Origin: Clostridiales bacterium
GTDB lineage: Bacteria > Bacillota > Clostridia > Christensenellales > Borkfalkiaceae
DNA length: 64,000 bases
Reading direction: 5' to 3'
Assembly: GCA_015069485.1 (NCBI GenBank)
Contig: SVIM01000001.1
Coordinates: forward strand, 27,662-91,661
The position numbers were made by a program, and so were the translations under genes. This document shows positions 59,031-64,000 of this stretch, piece by piece. Numbering within the stretch: position 1 is the stretch's first letter; each line of letters begins with the position of its first letter. The notes beneath the pieces are model-generated. The model had not been told where the DNA came from. It saw nothing but the letters and a program-made list of their open reading frames with translations, and made no database searches.

Positions 59031-59459
59031 ATGTTTGCTAAACAGTTATCAGTTTTTTTAGAAAATAGACAAGGGCGTTTAGGAGAGGTTTTAACCGTTT
59101 TAAAGGAAAACGACGTTAATATTCTTTCTATAAGCCTTGCCGACACTACCGAATTCGGGCTTTTAAGATTGATGGTAAACGACCCTGAAAAGGGTAAGGA
59201 AAGGCTTAAGGAAAAGGGCTTTTCTACAATGCTTTCTAACGTTTTAATCGTCGCTTTACAGCATAAGGCAGGTAGCTTGCAAAAGGTTTTACAAATTATA
59301 TCTGAAAACGGCGAAAACGTAGAATATATGTACGGCTTATCGGCTAACGGCGACGATGCTTCCGTGGTTTTAAAGGTTTCTAACGATAGTAAGGTAGAAA
59401 AGGTTTTAGCGGAAAACGGAGTAAAAACGCTTACGAACGAGCAGGTATCCGCCCTTTAA
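59031..59459 (+). CDS. ACT-domain protein (paaK/ior-associated)
   Basis: QLSVFLENRQGRLGEVLTVLKENDVNILSISLADTTEFGLLRLMV, two ACT-like halves. Confidence 0.85.
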   Translation: MFAKQLSVFLENRQGRLGEVLTVLKENDVNILSISLADTTEFGLLRLMVNDPEKGKERLKEKGFSTMLSNVLIVALQHKAGSLQKVLQIISENGENVEYMYGLSANGDDASVVLKVSNDSKVEKVLAENGVKTLTNEQVSAL

Positions 59460-59564
59460 TTTGTTACCTTTTAATTTATGTAAGGAATAAAATAATTATT
59501 TAAGGCAAAAATTTAAACCGTAATACTTTACGGTTTAAATTTGCATTATGGAGCAATTAGCTTT

Positions 59565-60383
59565 ATGGTAATAGACTTTCACGCACACGCGTTCCCCGAT
59601 AAAATCGCCGTTCCAACTATAAAAATGCTGGCTGAAAAAGGCGGTATTCCCGCATACTTAAACGGAACGCTACAAAATTTGCACCAAAGCATGCAACAAA
59701 ACGGGATTAATATTTGCATTAATCTTCCCGTGGTTACTAAAATTGAGCAGTTTGATTCGATAAATAACTTTGCGATGCAAGTTAATAACGCTTATAAAGA
59801 CGAGGAATATAAAATAATTTCCTTTGCAGGCATACATCCTGCGTGCCAAAATATTCCCGAAAAGATGCGCTTTATTAAAGATAGCGGTTTTTTAGGAATA
59901 AAGCTTCATCCCGACTACCAAGGTACCTTTTTTGATGACGATGGCTACTTTGAAATTTTAAAGCAGGCAAAGGATTTAGGCTTAATCGTTTCCGTCCACG
60001 CTGGTATAGACGGCGGATTTAAGGGGCTTCCAGTAAAATGTCCCCCTCAAATTGCTAAAAAGGTTATTAACAGGCTCGGTGGCTATGAAAAATTAATCCT
60101 TGCCCATATGGGTGGTAATCATATGGTAAAAGAGGTTAACGAGTATCTTGCCGGCGAAAAGGTTTTCTTTGATACGGGCTACGCGTTAAACGATAACGGA
60201 CATACGGACCAAGAGATTATGGATACCATAAACGCGCACGGCGAGGATAAAATTTTGTTTGCAACCGATAGTCCTTGGGGGGATATGCGCCAAAATTTAG
60301 CACGCTTAAACTCGTTAAATCTTTCAACGGAAGCAAAAAATAAAATACTTTATAAAAACGCTGAAAAATTATTAAATATTTAA
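59565..60383 (+). CDS. Amidohydrolase-family protein
   Basis: MVIDFHAHAFPDKIA; GIKLHPDYQG; FATDSPWGD; ATG 59565 preferred over TTG 59541. Confidence 0.85.
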   Translation: MVIDFHAHAFPDKIAVPTIKMLAEKGGIPAYLNGTLQNLHQSMQQNGINICINLPVVTKIEQFDSINNFAMQVNNAYKDEEYKIISFAGIHPACQNIPEKMRFIKDSGFLGIKLHPDYQGTFFDDDGYFEILKQAKDLGLIVSVHAGIDGGFKGLPVKCPPQIAKKVINRLGGYEKLILAHMGGNHMVKEVNEYLAGEKVFFDTGYALNDNGHTDQEIMDTINAHGEDKILFATDSPWGDMRQNLARLNSLNLSTEAKNKILYKNAEKLLNI

Positions 60384-60453
60384 CAAAAATTCCTGTGGTA
60401 ACTCCACGGGAATTTTTGAATTTTGCACGATATTATAACAAAAATCTAAATAT

Positions 60454-60468
60454 TTGAACGATATTCAA
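60454..60468. promoter_or_regulatory. Second copy of TTGAACGATATTCAA motif
   Basis: Identical to 16788-16802; lies upstream of the promoter at 60506. Confidence 0.35.
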
Positions 60469-60505
60469 CATAAATATTTTGCACTAAATTATTTTCGCTT
60501 TGCCC

Positions 60506-60534
60506 TTGTATTTTTTTTAGCTTTGTGGTACAAT
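60506..60534 (+). promoter_or_regulatory. Putative promoter of the acyltransferase gene
   Basis: TTGTAT - 17 bp - TACAAT. Confidence 0.5.
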
Positions 60535-60643
60535 AAACGGGAAGGCAATCGCATTACAAATCAAAAGGCAACCGCTTTATAAAAACAAAGACACCGCCTT
60601 ATAAATCAAAAAGGCAATCGAAAAAAATTTACGAGAGAAGAAT

Positions 60644-61468
60644 ATGTACTACAAGCACGACCTTAATTACACATACCCCGAGCGTAGCGACGAGCATATG
60701 CTTGAGCTCAAACGCACTCGCGAGCTTACGCTTGACGAAAATTACGAATATATGCCCAAGGGCGTTTGGTTCAAAATTAAGCGCGCCTTAGTTGCAACGC
60801 TACTTAATTTAATAGTTTTTCCCATAATGCACCTAACTCACGGCTTAAAAATTTACGGGCGTGAAAATTTAAAAAAGCATAAAAAGGAGCTTAAAAACGG
60901 AGCGATAACTATTTCTAACCACGTTTTTATGTGGGACTATCTTTGCGTGTTAAAGGCAATTCGCCCTCACATAAGCTATTTCCCTGCGTGGAAGCCTAAC
61001 TTTGAAAGTGGCTTTCAATCGTTTATGCGAATAGTTGGCGGAATCCCTATTCCCGAAGGCGACTATAAATCAATTAAGGCGTTTAAAAAGGGGATGGACG
61101 AGGTGCTTGAAAGCGGTAATTGGCTACACGTTTTCCCCGAAGGCTCGCTTTGGTATTTTTATCCTGATATCCGTCCGCTCAAGCTTGCGGCGTTTAATTA
61201 CGCCGTTAAGTACGATAAGCCTTTAATTCCTATTTCTATGTCCTTCCGTCCGCGCACGGGGTTTAGAAAAATTTTCGGAAAAGGACCCTTCGTTGATTTG
61301 CATATAGCAGAGCCGTTGTATGCAGATAAATCCTTGCCCTGTCGCGAGGCGGCTAAAGACCTTCGTAAAAGGGCGTACGCCATTATGCAACAAATGAACG
61401 GGATTTTCCCAGGGGATGAAAACTACAACGAGGAACACGACTTCGAAAACTATAAAAAAACAATGTAA
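60644..61468 (+). CDS. PlsC-like lysophospholipid acyltransferase
   Basis: ISNHVFMWDYL (NHxxxxD), VFPEGSLWYF. Confidence 0.85.
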   Translation: MYYKHDLNYTYPERSDEHMLELKRTRELTLDENYEYMPKGVWFKIKRALVATLLNLIVFPIMHLTHGLKIYGRENLKKHKKELKNGAITISNHVFMWDYLCVLKAIRPHISYFPAWKPNFESGFQSFMRIVGGIPIPEGDYKSIKAFKKGMDEVLESGNWLHVFPEGSLWYFYPDIRPLKLAAFNYAVKYDKPLIPISMSFRPRTGFRKIFGKGPFVDLHIAEPLYADKSLPCREAAKDLRKRAYAIMQQMNGIFPGDENYNEEHDFENYKKTM

Positions 61469-61722
61469 AATTATTTTAAAAAACAGTTTAGTTGGGGCAT
61501 ACTACGGCACTAATTTAAAAAATAACGCAAAATTTAGGCTCTTTTTACAAAATTATTTTGCCTATCTAATTCGTTTTATAGCCCGCGTTGCCGTCCGTCT
61601 AAAATTTATTAAAATTATTTTTATAAAAGGTATTGATTTTTATATAATTGTCTATTATAATGGCTTTAATAAAACGGCAAAGCTTTTGTCTTTATATTAA
61701 CTAAAATTTTTGGAGGAAACAA

Positions 61723-63132
61723 ATGAAAAACACCAACCTTATTTACGGCGTTAGCGATAAGCCCGGTATTTGGAAAACGATTGTATTCGCCTTTCAGCAG
61801 GTTTTAGCAATCCTTGCAGCAACTATCGTAGTGCCCGTAATAATCAACACCAGTGATGCAGGCGTTGCAGCGGGCGCCGCTATGTCCCAGTCGGCAGCGT
61901 TAGTCGGCGCAGGCTTAGGAACCTTGGTATATTTAATATTTACCAAATTTAAAAGCCCCGTATTTTTAGGCTCTTCCTTTGCGTTCATAGGCTCTATGTG
62001 CGCGGCCTTTGGCGGTGCAGGCGCGTATCTTTCCGCAGGTTATCTCGGCTTAATTTTAGGCGCGGCTTTCGCGGGACTTGTATATGTAATTATTGCAGCC
62101 GTGGTTAAGTTCGTAGGGGTTGGTTGGCTCGATAAAATAATGCCTGCTTCAGTAGTAGGTCCTACCGTTGCAGTAATCGGACTTTCTCTTTCCGGCAACG
62201 CCGTTGGCGACTTGTTTAAAGGCGGCGTGCTCGACGCAGCTGGCGCGTCTGTTGCATCACCCTTCGTCGCTTTACTTTGCGGTTTAGTAACCTTGGCAAC
62301 GGTTATAATTTGCTCTGTTTACGGCAAAAAAATGCTTAAAATGATTCCTTTTATTTTAGGTATTTTAGCAGGTTATATCGTAGCGGCAATCTTCACCGTA
62401 ATCGGAATAGTAGCAGAAGTACCCGAATTGCAGGTTATCAACTTCGGCTTATTTGCAAATATGCAATGGTTGCCTGAATTTACTTTCGTTAAGGCGTTCG
62501 AAGGCCTTGGAAGCGTTGCAGATTTTAATTGGGGCGCATATATAGTCACTTTAATCGTTGCTTACGTTCCCGTGGCGTTCGTTGTTTTCGCAGAGCATAT
62601 TGCAGACCATAAAAACATTTCTTCCATAATCGGCACCGACCTTACCAAGGACCCCGGTCTTCATAGAACGCTTATGGGTGACGGTATAGGCTCTATGGTC
62701 GGCGCAATTTTCGGCGGTTGCCCTAACACCACTTACGGCGAATCCGTAGGCTGCGTGGCAATTTCCGGCAACGCTTCTATCGTAACTATTTTTACTGCGG
62801 CAATAATTTGTATTATTTCTGCGTTCGTTGCACCCTTCGTAACCTTCCTTTCCACCATACCCTCTTGCGTAATGGGTGGCGTTTGCGTGGCTCTTTACGG
62901 CTTTATAGCTGTTTCCGGCTTAAAGATGCTTCAAAAGGTAGACTTAAACGAAAACCGCAACCTTTTCACAGTATCTGCAATTTTAATAGCAGGCGTAGGC
63001 GGTATGGTTATTAATATCGGTGCGGTAACTATAACCTCAGTTGCGTGCGCGCTTATTCTCGGCATATTAGTTAACCTTTTAACCTCTAAGGCTGCAAAAA
63101 ACGAAGAAGAATCCAACGACGAAAATAATTAA
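61723..63132 (+). CDS. uraA: Uracil/xanthine permease (NCS2)
   Basis: [50 protein letters not shown]. Confidence 0.95.
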   Translation: MKNTNLIYGVSDKPGIWKTIVFAFQQVLAILAATIVVPVIINTSDAGVAAGAAMSQSAALVGAGLGTLVYLIFTKFKSPVFLGSSFAFIGSMCAAFGGAGAYLSAGYLGLILGAAFAGLVYVIIAAVVKFVGVGWLDKIMPASVVGPTVAVIGLSLSGNAVGDLFKGGVLDAAGASVASPFVALLCGLVTLATVIICSVYGKKMLKMIPFILGILAGYIVAAIFTVIGIVAEVPELQVINFGLFANMQWLPEFTFVKAFEGLGSVADFNWGAYIVTLIVAYVPVAFVVFAEHIADHKNISSIIGTDLTKDPGLHRTLMGDGIGSMVGAIFGGCPNTTYGESVGCVAISGNASIVTIFTAAIICIISAFVAPFVTFLSTIPSCVMGGVCVALYGFIAVSGLKMLQKVDLNENRNLFTVSAILIAGVGGMVINIGAVTITSVACALILGILVNLLTSKAAKNEEESNDENN

Positions 63133-63146
63133 ATAAGGAAATTTTT

Positions 63147-63785
63147 ATGAAAACTTACGATAACGTTCATATTTTAGATCACCCCCTAATAAGGCATAAG
63201 CTTGCCATTATTAGAAATAAAGATACCGATACCAAGCAGTTCCGCGATATAATTAAAGAGTTAGCTATGCTTATGGCGTACGAAAGCTTTAAGGATATCC
63301 CCACGCAAGAGGTGGAGGTAGAAACTCCTTTAGAGGTTACCAAGCAAACCGTCATTAAAGAAAATTCCGTGGCAATAGTCCCTATCCTTCGCGCAGGGCT
63401 TGGCATGGTAGACGGCGTTTTGGCGCTTTTCCCCGCAGCAAAAATCGGGCATATCGGCTTATGCCGTAATGAAGAAACCTTAGAGCCCGAAGAATATTAT
63501 TGCAAGCTTCCCACCAATATTGAAGAAAAGGTGGTAATGGTAATCGACCCTATGCTTGCAACGGGCGGTAGCGCTTGCGACGCAATTAATATGCTTAAAA
63601 AGCGTGGCTGTAAAAAAATTAAGCTTTTATCTATTATCGCTGCGCCGGAAGGGGTTAAGGTAGTTGCCGAAAATCACCCCGATGTAGAGGTTTATATTTC
63701 AACCTTAGATAGATGCCTTAACGAGCACGGTTATATTTTGCCTGGCTTAGGCGACGCTGGCGACAGAATTTTTGGCACTAAATAA
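63147..63785 (+). CDS. upp: Uracil phosphoribosyltransferase
   Basis: [53 protein letters not shown]. Confidence 0.98.
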   Translation: MKTYDNVHILDHPLIRHKLAIIRNKDTDTKQFRDIIKELAMLMAYESFKDIPTQEVEVETPLEVTKQTVIKENSVAIVPILRAGLGMVDGVLALFPAAKIGHIGLCRNEETLEPEEYYCKLPTNIEEKVVMVIDPMLATGGSACDAINMLKKRGCKKIKLLSIIAAPEGVKVVAENHPDVEVYISTLDRCLNEHGYILPGLGDAGDRIFGTK

Positions 63786-63834
63786 CAAAAACCAAGGTGA
63801 CTTAAAAATCTTTTCTAAACTCGTAAAATTAAAA

Positions 63835-63874
63835 GAAGTAGTGTTTGCTTTAAACACTACTTCTTTTTTTATAA
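63835..63874. terminator. Terminator after upp
   Basis: gaagtagtgttt-gcttt-aaacactacttcttttttt. Confidence 0.85.
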
Positions 63875-63894
63875 TATAACGACAAAAACGAAAT

Positions 63895-63999
63895 TTACTT
63901 TTTTATCACTTTTTTGCACCAAGTGCGCTTGTTGCATTTGGGGCACTTTAGGTAACGGGTAGTTCCCATGTGCATCGCATTAAGTGCCTGCGTATAGGT
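63895..63999 (-). CDS. Partial CDS, C-terminus with zinc-ribbon-like CPKC (5' end outside window)
   Basis: Minus-strand translation ...TYTQALNAMHMGTTRYLKCPKCNKRTWCKKVIKK*; not in the ORF track. Confidence 0.5.
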   Translation of the reverse strand, partial: TYTQALNAMHMGTTRYLKCPKCNKRTWCKKVIKK

Positions 64000-64000
64000 A

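Overview
Chromosomal window from what looks like an uncultured, low-GC, gut-type Firmicute (Clostridia-like; this is an inference from gene content and codon flavour, not a search). Most of it is ordinary metabolism: a partial nadA plus an Rrf2 regulator; rpsF-ssb-rpsR; a leuBDC-ilvDNB block; a glucuronide-use locus (GH2, AraC, GPH symporter, uxuA, SDR); an aryl-pyruvate operon (SSS transporter, paaK, iorA, iorB, paaK, ACT); and uraA-upp. One tRNA-Ser(GCT) is present. The most unusual part is about 2.0-15.8 kb. It holds two proteins with SipW-type signal peptides, a SipW/ER-type signal peptidase, a membrane-anchored McrB-like AAA+ ATPase, a DUF2357-like protein that ends in a zinc ribbon and has no visible nuclease motif, an ABC-2 exporter, a large secreted protein and a collagen-like/InlB-repeat lipoprotein, much of it translationally coupled. 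I propose it as a candidate surface-protein export/assembly system. The window is also rich in expanding non-coding repeats: a 36-bp array, a ~33/34-bp array with ~184-194-bp higher-order structure, a 67-bp 3'UTR array, a 23-bp array, and terminators with reiterated right arms. No CRISPR array, prophage or transposase was seen. All family calls are by eye from the translations; no searches were run.
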